Positions 9,209 through 18,239 are shown, counted from the stretch's first letter. The stretch is 64,000 bases of DNA from Pseudomonas sp. CROZ-RG-20F-R04-15 (GCF_022662375.1 NZ_JAKNQL010000024.1:1-64000); one strand, 5' to 3'. The notes: generated by a model not told the origin, from the sequence alone. Translations and numbers: made by a program.

Positions 9209-9825
9209 CGCGCGTCACCACCGGCCGGTTTGTAGAAGAGAAATTTCCCGGTTTCGGCAGTCTTGCGGTACTCCTTGGCCCAGCTCGGATGCACGTTGCG
9301 GTCGTGGAAATACAGCGCGCCGTTGGTGCGATCCTTGAGTTGGCGATTCAGTGCTTTGCGGGCGATATCCTTGGCCAGCGTGTATTCGGCATCTTCCTTG
9401 ACCTGATCCGGTTTGCCGTCGCACCACCAGGAAAACTGGCAGCTCTTGGTTTCCGAACCTTGTTTGACGACAGCGCAGACCGTGTCCGGGAAGCCCTCGT
9501 GACCGAGGCGATTCATCACCACACTGGCCACGGCTTCCATTTCCGGGGTGTCTTTGCCTTTGGCTTCCCAATAGATACTGCGCGCCAGACAGGTGATCGG
9601 ATCGTCCAGCGGCGCCGCGCCGGCCGGGTCGACCGCTTGCACTTCGGTCGGGGTGATCGCTTCGGCTTTCGGCGCCGGCGCGGCGCTGACTTTGTCCGCC
9701 GCTTTCTCTTCCAGCACTTGTGCTTTTTCTTCAGCCTTCGCTTTGATCGGAGCCTGATCGGTGGCCCATGCAGAGCCTGCCAACAGGGTGAATACGAGAC
9801 AACCCGCCCAGCCTTTCAATCCCAT
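9205..9825 (-). CDS. SleB-like cell-wall hydrolase
   Basis: The 206-residue product has a signal peptide (MGLKGWAGCLVFTLLAGSAWA), a charged Ala/Lys/Glu-rich linker to about residue 65, and a Hydrolase_2/SleB domain with SIYWEAKGKD and CQFSWWCDGKPD. Family members cleave peptidoglycan; the Glu in WEAKG is the likely catalytic residue. The ATG at 9825 was chosen because the signal peptide begins there; the frame upstream has no such character. It probably acts in the periplasm during wall turnover. Confidence 0.85.
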   Translation of the reverse strand: MGLKGWAGCLVFTLLAGSAWATDQAPIKAKAEEKAQVLEEKAADKVSAAPAPKAEAITPTEVQAVDPAGAAPLDDPITCLARSIYWEAKGKDTPEMEAVASVVMNRLGHEGFPDTVCAVVKQGSETKSCQFSWWCDGKPDQVKEDAEYTLAKDIARKALNRQLKDRTNGALYFHDRNVHPSWAKEYRKTAETGKFLFYKPAGGDAR

Positions 9826-10024
9826 GTCTGTTCTTCCGGCAGCGCCCGAGTCGGGCAAGGTGTTACGTCGGGGAGACACCCGGTTTCCGGGGTCTTCGGT
9901 GAGTGTAGACGGCAAATACAAATGCAAAGTTGCGCAGAAAAACGGCTGGATGAAGAAAAAAGACATTGCACTCACCGGGGTCGTTTCGCGCATCATGGGC
10001 GCATTCAGCTCAAGGGAGATTTCC

Positions 10025-10876
10025 ATGCGCTTCATGCCATCCGTTTTGCGTCTTGCCGCGTTGTCCGTGGGCGTTATGTTTGCCATTCCGGCCATGGCCG
10101 GCGATGAGTCGCAATTGATCGAGTCGATCAACAGCTACCGTAGCCAACCACAGCGTTGCGGTTCGCAGGCGTCGAATGAACTGCCACCGTTGTCGGCTGA
10201 TCCACGGCTGAGATTACGCGCCACCGGTGCCGTCGATCTGCAGCAAGCCATGGCCAGCGCCAGTTACCCGATGGTCAATGTGCAGGCGATCACCCTTAAC
10301 GGCCCGCGCGATGCGGCGTCGGCGATGCAGGCGATCAAGGAAAGCTTCTGTCAGGTGGTGCTTGATCCGCAGTTTGTCGATGTCGGTGTCAGCCGTGATG
10401 ACCGTGACTGGCGCATCGTGCTGGCGCGGCCGCTGCTGTCGGCCAAGTTGGGCGATGCGCAAAGTGAGGGGCAGAAATTGCTCAGTGAACTCAACGTTGC
10501 CCGCAGCCAGGCGCGGCAGTGTGGCGGCCAGGCTTTCGCCGCTGCCGCACCGCTGGCCTGGAACGCGACACTGGGCACGATCGCCCAGGATCACAGCCGC
10601 GACATGGCCAACAACAATTACTTCGACCACAAGGACCGCGACGGCCGTACCCCGGGCGATCGCGCGGAACTCGCCGGTTACAGCGGCCAACAGGTCGGCG
10701 AAAACATCGCCGCCGGGCAAGACACCGTGCACAAAGTCGTCGAAGGCTGGCTCGCCAGCCCCGGCCATTGCGCCAACCTGATGAACCCGCAATACCAGGA
10801 ACTCGGCGCCGCTTACGCGACCGACCCGAAAAGCAGCGCGGGGATCTACTGGACCGCAATGTTCGGCGCGCAGTAA
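10025..10876 (+). CDS. Secreted CAP (SCP/YkwD) domain protein
   Basis: The 283-residue protein has a signal peptide ending near IPAMAG, a divergent N-terminal region, and a C-terminal CAP domain. The domain shows a conserved His in NNNYFDHKDRDG, Glu in GQQVGENIAAG and WLASPGHCANLMNP, the usual CAP signatures. AAGGGAG lies six bases before the ATG, which supports this start over the upstream frame. A paralogue with the same architecture occurs at 56310-57176. The function of bacterial CAP proteins is poorly defined. Confidence 0.88.
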   Translation: MRFMPSVLRLAALSVGVMFAIPAMAGDESQLIESINSYRSQPQRCGSQASNELPPLSADPRLRLRATGAVDLQQAMASASYPMVNVQAITLNGPRDAASAMQAIKESFCQVVLDPQFVDVGVSRDDRDWRIVLARPLLSAKLGDAQSEGQKLLSELNVARSQARQCGGQAFAAAAPLAWNATLGTIAQDHSRDMANNNYFDHKDRDGRTPGDRAELAGYSGQQVGENIAAGQDTVHKVVEGWLASPGHCANLMNPQYQELGAAYATDPKSSAGIYWTAMFGAQ

Positions 10877-10901
10877 CCCGCTCTCAAGTTCACCACCCTC
10901 C

Positions 10902-10994
10902 CCTGTGGGAGCGAGCTTGCTCGCGAAGAGGCCAGTACATTCAACATCAACGTTGTCTGACCTGACGCCTTCGCGAGCAGGCTCGCTCCCACAG
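10902..10994. repeat. Inverted REP pair
   Basis: A forward and an inverted REP palindrome (GTGGGAGCGAGCTTGCTCGC and its reverse) sit about 45 bases apart just after the CAP-domain gene. This matches the other doublets in the window. Confidence 0.9.
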
Positions 10995-11089
10995 TGATCG
11001 GTGCAATCCCCGTCATTCTTGGCCAACACAGCTCCCTCAGTGCCAAGCGGTGTATCCATGATCTGTGATACTCAAGAATCGGGTCATCG

Positions 11090-11131
11090 ATGGCGTCAAT
11101 CGATCAGTCACTCACAGTGATTGGACGCCAT
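11090..11131 (+). promoter_or_regulatory. Imperfect hairpin in the moaA leader
   Basis: ATGGCGTC at 11090 pairs with GACGCCAT ending at 11131, and an inner stem TCACT/AGTGA closes a short loop, with a seven-base bulge. It lies about 70 bases before the moaA start, followed by the nine-base repeat ACGTTGCCC at 11135 and 11151. It could be an attenuator or protein-binding site. It does not look like the larger Moco riboswitch. Confidence 0.35.
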
Positions 11132-11199
11132 GGAACGTTGCCCATAACCTACGTTGCCCCCACGCTTTCCACAGCGGTTTTCATTCCTGCGAGGCTTCC

Positions 11200-12198
11200 T
11201 TGTCAGAGCGCGTCTTGATCGATGGTTACAACCGCCGCGTCGACTATCTGCGCATGTCGGTGACCGACCGCTGCGACTTCCGCTGCGTCTATTGCATGGC
11301 CGAAGACATGCAGTTTCTGCCACGGCAAAAAATCCTCACCCTGGAAGAGATCTATCAACTGGCGCAGAGCTTCGTGGCGCTCGGCACACGCAAGATTCGC
11401 CTCACCGGTGGCGAGCCGCTGATCCGTCCGGGCGTGGTCAAGTTGTGCGAGCAGATCGCCGCCCTGCCCGGCCTGCGCGAGTTGTGCATGACCACCAATG
11501 GCTCGCAACTGGGCAAACTGGCCGCGCCGCTGTTCGATGCCGGGGTCAAACGCCTGAACATCAGCCTCGACAGCCTCGATCCGCAGCGCTTCAAACAGAT
11601 GACCCGCACCGGCGATCTGGCGCAGGTGATCAACGGCATCGATGCCGCACGCAAGGCCGGTTTTACCCGCACTAAACTCAACGTTGTGGTGATGCAGGGC
11701 CGCAATGATCAGGAGATCAACGATCTGGTCCGCTTTGCGATCGACCGTCAGCTCGACGTCTCTTTCATCGAAGAGATGCCGCTGGGGATCATCAGCGAAC
11801 ACAGCCGCGCCGAGTCGTTTTTCTCCAGCGCGCAGGTGCGCGAAAAAATCGCCGAGCGCTATACCCTGATTGACTCTGCCGAGTCGACTCAAGGCCCGTC
11901 GCGCTACTGGCGGCTGGCCGAGGCGCCGGAGATTCGCCTGGGTTTTATCTCACCGCACAGCCACAACTTTTGTGGCACCTGCTACCGTGTGCGCCTCACC
12001 GTCGAAGGGCGCCTGCTACTGTGTCTGGGTAACGAGCATTCGGTGGATCTCAAAGCGGTGCTGCGTGCGCACCCGGGGCAACCGCAGCGGCTGGAGAAAG
12101 CCATCGTCGAGGCGATGAAACTCAAGCCGTATCGGCACAATTTCGAAGTGAACGATGATGTTCAGGTCGTGCGCTTCATGAACATGACCGGCGGCTGA
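11200..12198 (+). CDS. moaA: GTP 3',8-cyclase MoaA
   Basis: MoaA is the radical-SAM enzyme that converts GTP to 3',8-cyclo-GTP, the first step of molybdenum cofactor synthesis. The 332-residue product has the N-terminal SAM cluster motif CDFRCVYC, the GGEP motif, a C-terminal second cluster (FCGTC...LCLG), and the functional C-terminal GG. The start is a TTG at 11200 with GAGG five bases upstream; it gives the normal family length, while the longer upstream frame adds residues without family character. Other cofactor genes moeA and moaB lie about 1 kb downstream on the other strand. Confidence 0.95.
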   Translation: MSERVLIDGYNRRVDYLRMSVTDRCDFRCVYCMAEDMQFLPRQKILTLEEIYQLAQSFVALGTRKIRLTGGEPLIRPGVVKLCEQIAALPGLRELCMTTNGSQLGKLAAPLFDAGVKRLNISLDSLDPQRFKQMTRTGDLAQVINGIDAARKAGFTRTKLNVVVMQGRNDQEINDLVRFAIDRQLDVSFIEEMPLGIISEHSRAESFFSSAQVREKIAERYTLIDSAESTQGPSRYWRLAEAPEIRLGFISPHSHNFCGTCYRVRLTVEGRLLLCLGNEHSVDLKAVLRAHPGQPQRLEKAIVEAMKLKPYRHNFEVNDDVQVVRFMNMTGG

Positions 12199-12234
12199 TC
12201 CCGCCAGTTTCATCGGTTATCGGAACCGCACAGC

Positions 12235-13131
12235 ATGATCATCAGACCCAAGGTCAGCCAGTTCGCCATCCTCTTCACCCTCAAGGGTTCGATTGCCAAG
12301 CGCATCGCCATGCGCACGTTGATGGTCACCCTGCTCGCCTCGGCCATCGTGCTGGTGGAAATCCTTCATCCGAGCAACTTCACCAAGGTCAATGCCACGC
12401 CGTTTACCTTGCTCGGTTTGTCACTGTCGATCTTCATGAGTTTTCGCAACAACGCCTGTTATGACCGCTGGTATGAGGCGCGCAAGGCCTGGGGCGAGGT
12501 GATCGTGCACATTCGTTCGGTGATTCGTGAAACCCATGTGATTCGTGAGTCGGCTGAGCGCAAGCCGTTGCTGCTAAATCTGTGTGGCTTTGCTCATGCG
12601 TTGAACGCGCGGCTGCGCAAGGAAAGCGAAGCGGACGCCAGCAGCCAATGGATTACGCCCAAACCTGATCCGCAGACGCCGGATTACAGCGGGCGGATTC
12701 TGCAAACGGTTGGTCAGCAGTGCTCCGATCTGCATCAAAACGGTGAGCTGACGGAGTGGCGCTACATGTTGCTGGCCAATCACCTGACCAGCCTGACTCA
12801 GGCGCAAGCAGTGTGTGAGCGGATCAAGACCACGCCACTGCCGTTTCCTTACACGCTATTGCTGCACCGGACGATTTATCTGTTCTGCATCCTGCTGCCG
12901 TTTGCCATGGCTGAACCGCTGGGCTGGCTGACGCCGCTGTTTACGGCGATTGTCAGCTACACATTTTTTGGCCTGGATGCGATTGCCGATGAACTTGAAG
13001 ACCCGTTTGGCCGCGACGAAAACGACCTGCCGACCGATGCGCTGGTGCGCACCATCGAGCGCGACATCCTCGCCGAGCTTGGCGCAGAGGTACCGCCAGC
13101 GTTGAAGCCGGTGGACTATGTGCTGAGCTGA
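12235..13131 (+). CDS. Bestrophin-family ion channel (YneE-like)
   Basis: The 298-residue membrane protein matches bacterial bestrophins (UPF0187/YneE). It has the early segment LLGLSLSIFMSFRNNACYDRWYEARKAWG cut here as FRNNACYDRWYEARKAWG, four main hydrophobic helices, and the acidic conserved ELEDPFGRDENDLP near residue 255. Bestrophins form pentameric anion or cation channels in the inner membrane. The gene follows moaA by 36 bases and may be cotranscribed, but no functional link is known. Confidence 0.88.
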   Translation: MIIRPKVSQFAILFTLKGSIAKRIAMRTLMVTLLASAIVLVEILHPSNFTKVNATPFTLLGLSLSIFMSFRNNACYDRWYEARKAWGEVIVHIRSVIRETHVIRESAERKPLLLNLCGFAHALNARLRKESEADASSQWITPKPDPQTPDYSGRILQTVGQQCSDLHQNGELTEWRYMLLANHLTSLTQAQAVCERIKTTPLPFPYTLLLHRTIYLFCILLPFAMAEPLGWLTPLFTAIVSYTFFGLDAIADELEDPFGRDENDLPTDALVRTIERDILAELGAEVPPALKPVDYVLS

Positions 13132-13156
13132 GCCTTCTCTCCAGACACCCCGAAAC

Positions 13157-13249
13157 CCTGTGGGAGCGAGCTTGCTCGCGAAGGCGTCAGGTCAGACAAC
13201 ACTGTGTTGAATGTGCCGGCCTCTTCGCGAGCAGGCTCGCTCCCACAGG
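13157..13249. repeat. Inverted REP pair
   Basis: A REP doublet occupies the gap between the convergent bestrophin and moeA genes. No other terminator is visible there. Confidence 0.9.
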
Positions 13250-13265
13250 TTGAATTTGTGTTAGG

Positions 13266-14471
13266 TCAGAAGAGTTCGTTGAAGGGGATGAAGCGCAGCG
13301 GGTCGCCGAGGTTGTGCGTGCTGTTCTCAGGGATTTCCACCAGGCCGTCGGCCCAGGTTGCGCCGAGCAGAACGCCGGAGCTTTGATTCGGATAAAGCAC
13401 CGCTCGCCCCGCCTCCAGTTTCACCCGCAGGTATTCACGGCGGCCGCCAGCCTTGTGCCAGTCGAAGCCCGCGCAGACCGTAAAACTCAGCGGCATGACG
13501 TCTTCGACACCTTGTATGCGCAGCAAATACGGCCGCGCCAACAACCCGAACGTCACCAGTGCCGAGGTCGGATTACCCGGCAGGCCAATCACCGGCACCG
13601 TACCGAAATGCCCGACTGTCAGCGGTTTTCCAGGCTTGATCGCCAGTTTCCACAACAACGGTTTACCGCTGTCACGCAGCACTTGCCCGAGGCAATCGGC
13701 ATCACCGGCAGACACGCCGCCCGTAGTCAGAATCAGATCCGCGCTCACTTGCAGTTGCTCAAGTTTGAGCCGCGTCTGCGCCGGGCGATCCGGGAGGATG
13801 CCGGCGTCGATCACCTCGCAGCCCAACTCACGCAACCAGTGGCCGAGCAATACGCGGTTGCTGTTGTAGATGCTGCCGGGGCGCAACGGCTGACCCGGTT
13901 CGACCAGTTCATCACCGGTCGACAGCAGCGCCACACGCGGGCGCCGCACCACGTGCAGGTGCGCCAGCCCTTGCCCGGCGGCGACCGCCAGTTCGAACGG
14001 CCCAAGGCGCTTGCCGGCCCGCAGCAGGATGTCGCCGACGCGATTTTCCTGACCTTGCGCGCGGATGTTCTGCCCCGCTTTCAGCGGCTGCAAGAAGCGC
14101 ACGCGACCGTCCTCCAGCACTTCGACGTTCTCCTGCATCTCGACGCAGGTGGCGCCGGGCGGCAGCGGCGCGCCGGTAAAAATTCGTGCGCAGGTGCCGG
14201 GCAGCAACGTGTCCGGCGCCAGCCCGGCGTAAGCCTTTTGCGAGACCTTCAGCGGCTGTCGGTGCAGATCGGCAAGATTGAGCGCATAACCGTCCATGGC
14301 GCTGTTCGGCCAGGGCGGCAAATCGAGAGTCGCCACCAGATCACTGGCCAGCACCCGGCCCCGCGCGTCATCCAGCGCCAGCACTTCGCTGTCTGCCAAC
14401 GTTTGCTGAACAGCCATGCGCAACAACTGGTCGAGTGCGTCGTCGACCGGCATCAAGGGTGAACGATTCAT
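13266..14471 (-). CDS. moeA: Molybdopterin molybdotransferase MoeA
   Basis: MoeA inserts molybdate into adenylylated molybdopterin, the last step of molybdenum cofactor synthesis. The 401-residue protein has the MoeA N-terminal region with PPWPNSAMDGYAL, the Mog-like domain signature TTGGVSAGDADCLG, and the C-terminal domain with GLPGNPTSALVTF. The ATG at 14471 overlaps the moaB stop codon by four bases (ATGA), which supports this start and coupling of the two genes. Confidence 0.94.
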   Translation of the reverse strand: MNRSPLMPVDDALDQLLRMAVQQTLADSEVLALDDARGRVLASDLVATLDLPPWPNSAMDGYALNLADLHRQPLKVSQKAYAGLAPDTLLPGTCARIFTGAPLPPGATCVEMQENVEVLEDGRVRFLQPLKAGQNIRAQGQENRVGDILLRAGKRLGPFELAVAAGQGLAHLHVVRRPRVALLSTGDELVEPGQPLRPGSIYNSNRVLLGHWLRELGCEVIDAGILPDRPAQTRLKLEQLQVSADLILTTGGVSAGDADCLGQVLRDSGKPLLWKLAIKPGKPLTVGHFGTVPVIGLPGNPTSALVTFGLLARPYLLRIQGVEDVMPLSFTVCAGFDWHKAGGRREYLRVKLEAGRAVLYPNQSSGVLLGATWADGLVEIPENSTHNLGDPLRFIPFNELF

Positions 14472-15007
14472 CCACGTGTTCCGCAGGCTTGCATCGCTTT
14501 CAGGTGCGGAACGAAGTTGCACGGGCGATGACGGTTATCCAGTTGCTCGGCCAGAATGCCTTCCCACGCCGTACGGCAAGCACCGGTCGAGCCCGGCAGG
14601 CAGCACACCAGCGTGCCGTTCGACAGCCCGGCCAACGCGCGGCTTTGTACGGTGGAGGTGCCAATATCCAGAATCGAGATCGCGCGGAACAGTTCGCCAA
14701 ACCCGTCAATTTGCTTATCAAACAAGCAGGCCACCGCTTCCGGCGTGCTGTCGCGACCGGTGAAGCCAGTGCCGCCAGTAATCAGCACCACTTGAACGGT
14801 GTCGTCGGCAATCCAGTTCGCCACCTGTGCGCGGATCTTGTACAGATCGTCCTTGAGCAAGTTGCGCTCGCTCAACGTATGACCGGCCTCCAGCAAGCGA
14901 CTGACCAGCAACTGGCCCGAGGTATCGCTGGCGTAATCGCGGGTATCGCTGACCGTCAGCACGGCAATATTCAGGGGGACAAACAGGGCATCCGCTTTGG
15001 CGCTCAT
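14468..15007 (-). CDS. moaB: Molybdenum cofactor biosynthesis protein MoaB
   Basis: The 179-residue protein has the MoCF-binding fold with AVLTVSDTRDYASDTSGQ, the nucleotide-binding motif ITGGTGFTGRD, and CCLPGSTGA. MoaB/MogA proteins adenylylate molybdopterin before MoeA acts. GGAGAG precedes the ATG. It is the first gene of a moaB-moeA operon and is divergent from a LysR gene. MogA-type function cannot be told apart from MoaB by eye, but the length fits MoaB. Confidence 0.92.
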   Translation of the reverse strand: MSAKADALFVPLNIAVLTVSDTRDYASDTSGQLLVSRLLEAGHTLSERNLLKDDLYKIRAQVANWIADDTVQVVLITGGTGFTGRDSTPEAVACLFDKQIDGFGELFRAISILDIGTSTVQSRALAGLSNGTLVCCLPGSTGACRTAWEGILAEQLDNRHRPCNFVPHLKAMQACGTRG

Positions 15008-15169
15008 GGCACTCTCCGGCAGTAATTAATCAGATTGCCGAGCAGCCTAAGTGCCACTTATGAGTACTGTCTAATCACTCTGGCCAACCACATTATCGAG
15101 CGGCTCTATCGGTGCCTTTCACAGTGTTCAGAGCCAGCAAAACCGTGGCTGATAGAGCCGATCGATAGT

Positions 15170-15209
15170 CACTTGAACACTTCCGATTGGACGGATAACC
15201 GTTCAAGTG
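15170..15209. promoter_or_regulatory. Inverted repeat between moaB and the LysR gene
   Basis: CACTTGAAC at 15170 and GTTCAAGTG at 15201 form a perfect nine-base inverted repeat with a 22-base spacer. It lies in the divergent promoter region, 85 bases before the LysR start, and could be a binding site for that regulator or a hairpin. Confidence 0.4.
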
Positions 15210-15293
15210 AGATCGTCGCACCCTGCGCTTTCGTGCGTCTCGCGCATCTGCGTCAATACCCAATCAAAAATTTTCCATCAAGCAGGTGCCATC

Positions 15294-16229
15294 GTGGACA
15301 TCAAACAACTCAAGTTCCTGATCGCACTGGACGAAACCCGACACTTCGGCCAGGCCGCCGCACGCTGCCACATCACCCAACCGACGTTGTCGATGCGCCT
15401 GCGCAATCTGGAGGACGAACTGGATCTGGTGCTGGTCAACCGTGGCCAGCGCTTTGAGGGTTTCACCCAGGCCGGCGAGCGCGTGCTGGCCTGGGCGCGC
15501 ACGTTGCTGGCGGCGCATGACGGTCTGTTCGCCGAAGCCGCAGCGTGTCGCGGGCAGCTGGTGGGTAGTTTGCGTCTGGGTCTGGTGCCGCTCAGTAGCT
15601 TCAATCCGGTCAATTACATTCAGGGTTTGTCCGGCACTTATCCAGAGTTGAAGTTCAGTCTGTCGTCGCTCAGTTCCGACGAGATCATCGCCAGGCTGGG
15701 CAACAATCAACTCGATCTGGGCGTGTGCTACCTGGACCACGTCAACCCGAGCTATTTCGAATTCTTCGAGATCGGCGAAACCCGTGTCGGCCTGCTCTAC
15801 GACAACCGCCACTTCCATTTCGAAGGCACGGACATGAGCTGGGAAGACGCCGCCGAATTGCCGCTGGGAATGATCACCGCCGGCATGCATTACCGCAAAT
15901 CCATTGACTTGAGCTTTCGCAGCCGTGGGCTCAGTCCGCAGCCGATCATGGAAAGCGATTCGACCTATCAGTTGTTGCAGGCGATTCACCAAGGTTTCTG
16001 CTGCGCGATCATGCCGCTGGACAGTGGCCTGGAAGAGCCGATCGAATACCTGTCGTTCATGCAACTGCCGGATGCCAGTGTGCTGGCGCCGCTGGGGCTG
16101 GTGATGCGCAAGACCGAGCCGCGTTCGGCGATTGCCGAGAAGTGTTTTGCCGAGGCGCGGAAGTTGTTTGGGTGTGGCGTCGCGCTGGAGTCTGGCGCAT
16201 ACCTGAAAAGCAAAAGCCCCTCACCCTAG
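15294..16229 (+). CDS. LysR-family transcriptional regulator
   Basis: The 311-residue protein has the LysR helix-turn-helix in KFLIALDETRHFGQAAARC and a C-terminal effector domain. The start is a GTG at 15294, preceded by AGGTG. It is divergent from moaB-moeA, so control of the cofactor genes or of a molybdoenzyme is possible but unproven. The last residues, KSKSPSP, are encoded by the start of a CCCTCACCC repeat, so the C-terminus appears to have been extended or replaced by repeat sequence. Confidence 0.88.
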   Translation: MDIKQLKFLIALDETRHFGQAAARCHITQPTLSMRLRNLEDELDLVLVNRGQRFEGFTQAGERVLAWARTLLAAHDGLFAEAAACRGQLVGSLRLGLVPLSSFNPVNYIQGLSGTYPELKFSLSSLSSDEIIARLGNNQLDLGVCYLDHVNPSYFEFFEIGETRVGLLYDNRHFHFEGTDMSWEDAAELPLGMITAGMHYRKSIDLSFRSRGLSPQPIMESDSTYQLLQAIHQGFCCAIMPLDSGLEEPIEYLSFMQLPDASVLAPLGLVMRKTEPRSAIAEKCFAEARKLFGCGVALESGAYLKSKSPSP

Positions 16230-16655
16230 CCCTCTCCCCGAGGGAGAGGGGACTGATTGGGGGATATTGCAGAAGTACGCCGACCTGAAATGGCGGAGGT
16301 GAATCCATAATCGATGGGATCTGTCAGATCGATGGACGATGCCAGACGCCTGCGTCAGCCCCTGCGGCTGATAACCAAATCCATAATCGACCCGATCTTC
16401 CAGGTCGATGGATAACGCCAGACACCCCGGTCGGCCCCCTCTCCCTCTGACCCTTCGCTGATAACCCAATCCATAATCACCCCGATCTTCCAGGTCGATG
16501 GATAACGCCAGACACCCCGGTCGGCCCCCTCTCCCTTTGCCCCTTAGCTGATAACCAAATCCATAATCGACTCGATCTTTCAGGTCGATGGATAACGCCA
16601 GACACCTCGGTCGGCCCCCTCTCCCTCTGGGAGAGGGCTGGGGTGAGGGTTGAAA
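16213..16655. repeat. Composite palindromic repeat block with three 90-bp units
   Basis: The block starts with the CCCTCACCCTAG hairpin arm, then has three direct copies of a unit beginning CCATAATC at 16381, 16471 and 16561, each with CAGGTCGATGGATAACGCC and CACCCCGGTCGGCC (CACCTCGG in the last). It ends with a CCCTCTCCC/GGGAGAGGG hairpin. No credible gene lies inside; the short ORFs are translations of the repeat. Confidence 0.88.
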
Positions 16656-16702
16656 GTCTGATTAGATAGCCGCTCCGCCAGGATTCGCCCCCGGAGTCAC
16701 GC

Positions 16703-18046
16703 TTGAGCACAGCGCCGAACAACCTGCCCCGTCCCGACCCCGTCACCCTGCGCCAGGCCTGGCGTTTCTGGCTGAAACTCGGCTGCATCGGTTTCGGCGG
16801 CCCGGCCGGGCAGATCGCGATCATGCATCAGGAGTTGGTCGAGCGTCGGCGCTGGATCTCCGAAAAGCGTTTCCTGCACGCACTCAACTACTGCATGTTG
16901 CTGCCCGGCCCCGAGGCCCAGCAATTGGCGACTTACATCGGCTGGCTGCTGCATCGCACCTGGGGCGGAGTCATCGCCGGCACGCTGTTTGTGCTGCCGT
17001 CGTTGTTCATTCTGATCGCCTTGTCCTGGCTATACGTCGCTTTCGGTGATGTGCCAGCAGTGGCCGGGGTGTTTTACGGAATCAAACCGGCGATCACCGC
17101 AATTGTGTTGCACGCCGCGCATCGCATCGGCTCGCGTGCATTGAAGAATGCGTGGCTATGGGCGATTGCCGGGGCATCGTTCGTGGCGATTTTCGCCTTC
17201 AATGTGCCCTTCCCCTTGATCGTCCTTGGGGCCGCGTTGATCGGCTATCTGGGCGGACGATTCGCGCCACAGCGGTTCAGCCATGGCGGTCAACGCAATA
17301 GCGAAAAATCCTTCGGCCCGGCGCTGATCAACGACGATACCCCGGCGCCCGAACACGCCCGTTTCAGCCTGGCGAAGCTGCTGCGTCTGGCGTTGATCGG
17401 CGCAGTGCTCTGGTGTTTGCCCATGGCGTTATTGACGGCGTTGTTCGGCTGGAACGGCACGTTCACGCAAATGGCCTGGTTCTTCACCAAAGCCGCGCTG
17501 CTCACGTTTGGCGGCGCCTACGCCGTGCTGCCTTACGTCTATCAGGGCGCCGTCGGGCATTACGGCTGGTTGACGCCGGCGCAGATGATCGACGGCCTCG
17601 CGCTCGGCGAAACCACCCCGGGCCCGCTGATCATGGTGGTGGCGTTTGTCGGTTTCGTCGGTGCCTATGTGCAACCGACGTTTGGCCCAGAACATGCCTT
17701 TGCCGCCGGGGCGCTGGCGGCAACACTGGTGACCTGGTTCACCTTCCTGCCTTCGTTTCTGTTCATCCTCGCCGGCGGGCCGCTGGTGGAGTCGACGCAC
17801 AACGAACTGAAGTTCACCGCACCGCTGACGGCAATCACTGCCGCCGTGGTCGGTGTGATTGTGAATCTGGCGTGTTTCTTCGCTTATCACGTGTTGTGGC
17901 CAAACGGTTTTGCCGGGGCGCTGGATGTGTTTTCACTGATGCTGGCAGTTGCGTCGGCGCTGGCGCTGTTCGTTTTCAAACGCGGCGTGATCAGTGTGTT
18001 GATCGTTTGCGCCCTCGCCGGGCTGGGCTTTCACCTGATGCGCTGA
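16703..18046 (+). CDS. chrA: Chromate efflux transporter ChrA
   Basis: The 447-residue inner-membrane protein has the two homologous CHR halves of long-chain ChrA. The first begins around LGCIGFGGPAGQIAIMHQE and the second around LLTFGGAYAVLPYV with GLALGETTPGPLIM. The family exports chromate and gives chromate resistance. The start is a TTG with GGAG seven bases upstream; the nearest in-frame ATG would remove the first conserved helix. No chrB-like regulator is next to it. Confidence 0.92.
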   Translation: MSTAPNNLPRPDPVTLRQAWRFWLKLGCIGFGGPAGQIAIMHQELVERRRWISEKRFLHALNYCMLLPGPEAQQLATYIGWLLHRTWGGVIAGTLFVLPSLFILIALSWLYVAFGDVPAVAGVFYGIKPAITAIVLHAAHRIGSRALKNAWLWAIAGASFVAIFAFNVPFPLIVLGAALIGYLGGRFAPQRFSHGGQRNSEKSFGPALINDDTPAPEHARFSLAKLLRLALIGAVLWCLPMALLTALFGWNGTFTQMAWFFTKAALLTFGGAYAVLPYVYQGAVGHYGWLTPAQMIDGLALGETTPGPLIMVVAFVGFVGAYVQPTFGPEHAFAAGALAATLVTWFTFLPSFLFILAGGPLVESTHNELKFTAPLTAITAAVVGVIVNLACFFAYHVLWPNGFAGALDVFSLMLAVASALALFVFKRGVISVLIVCALAGLGFHLMR

Positions 18047-18110
18047 ACCCTGGCCTGTGAATCTCCCGTTTACACGCCCGCGAATTCCCCCTTACTATCC
18101 GGGCACACCG

Positions 18111-18153
18111 GTCGGCGGGTCAGCCCGCCACCGACGTTTTCCGCCAACGGAAA
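18111..18153 (+). promoter_or_regulatory. Tandem hairpins upstream of mini-ORFs
   Basis: Two adjacent hairpins with four-base loops occur: GGCGGG/CCCGCC around TCAG at 18114-18129, and TTTCCG/CGGAAA around CCAA at 18138-18153. They precede two overlapping short ORFs and a glutamine-synthetase-like gene. The layout resembles a leader or attenuator, but no known riboswitch is recognised. The loops are not the ACGR loops of mini-ykkC. Confidence 0.4.
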
Positions 18154-18161
18154 CACGCGTT

Positions 18162-18239
18162 ATGAGTACGTCACTACAACAAGCAGAATCGTTGAACGTC
18201 TCTACCCTGCGCGCCCTCTCTCACAGGGGCGGCGTATGA
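18162..18239 (+). CDS. Possible 25-residue leader ORF
   Basis: An ATG opens a 25-codon frame starting MSTSLQQAESLNV and ending RGGV. It has only a weak ribosome site (GGAAA about ten bases upstream). It overlaps the next mini-ORF by four bases, as in coupled genes. No known family is recognised. It may be a leader peptide or chance. Confidence 0.25.
   Translation: MSTSLQQAESLNVSTLRALSHRGGV

Noticed and set aside
11065..11199. Upstream extension of the moaA frame
   Set aside because: The extra residues have no MoaA character, and the TTG at 11200 has a good ribosome site and gives the usual family length.
11041..11199. Moco riboswitch before moaA
   Set aside because: The hairpin is short and simple and does not show the extended multi-stem architecture of that riboswitch as far as can be seen by eye.
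18111..18153. Mini-ykkC (guanidine-II) riboswitch
   Set aside because: The layout of two hairpins is similar but the loops are TCAG and CCAA, not the conserved ACGR.
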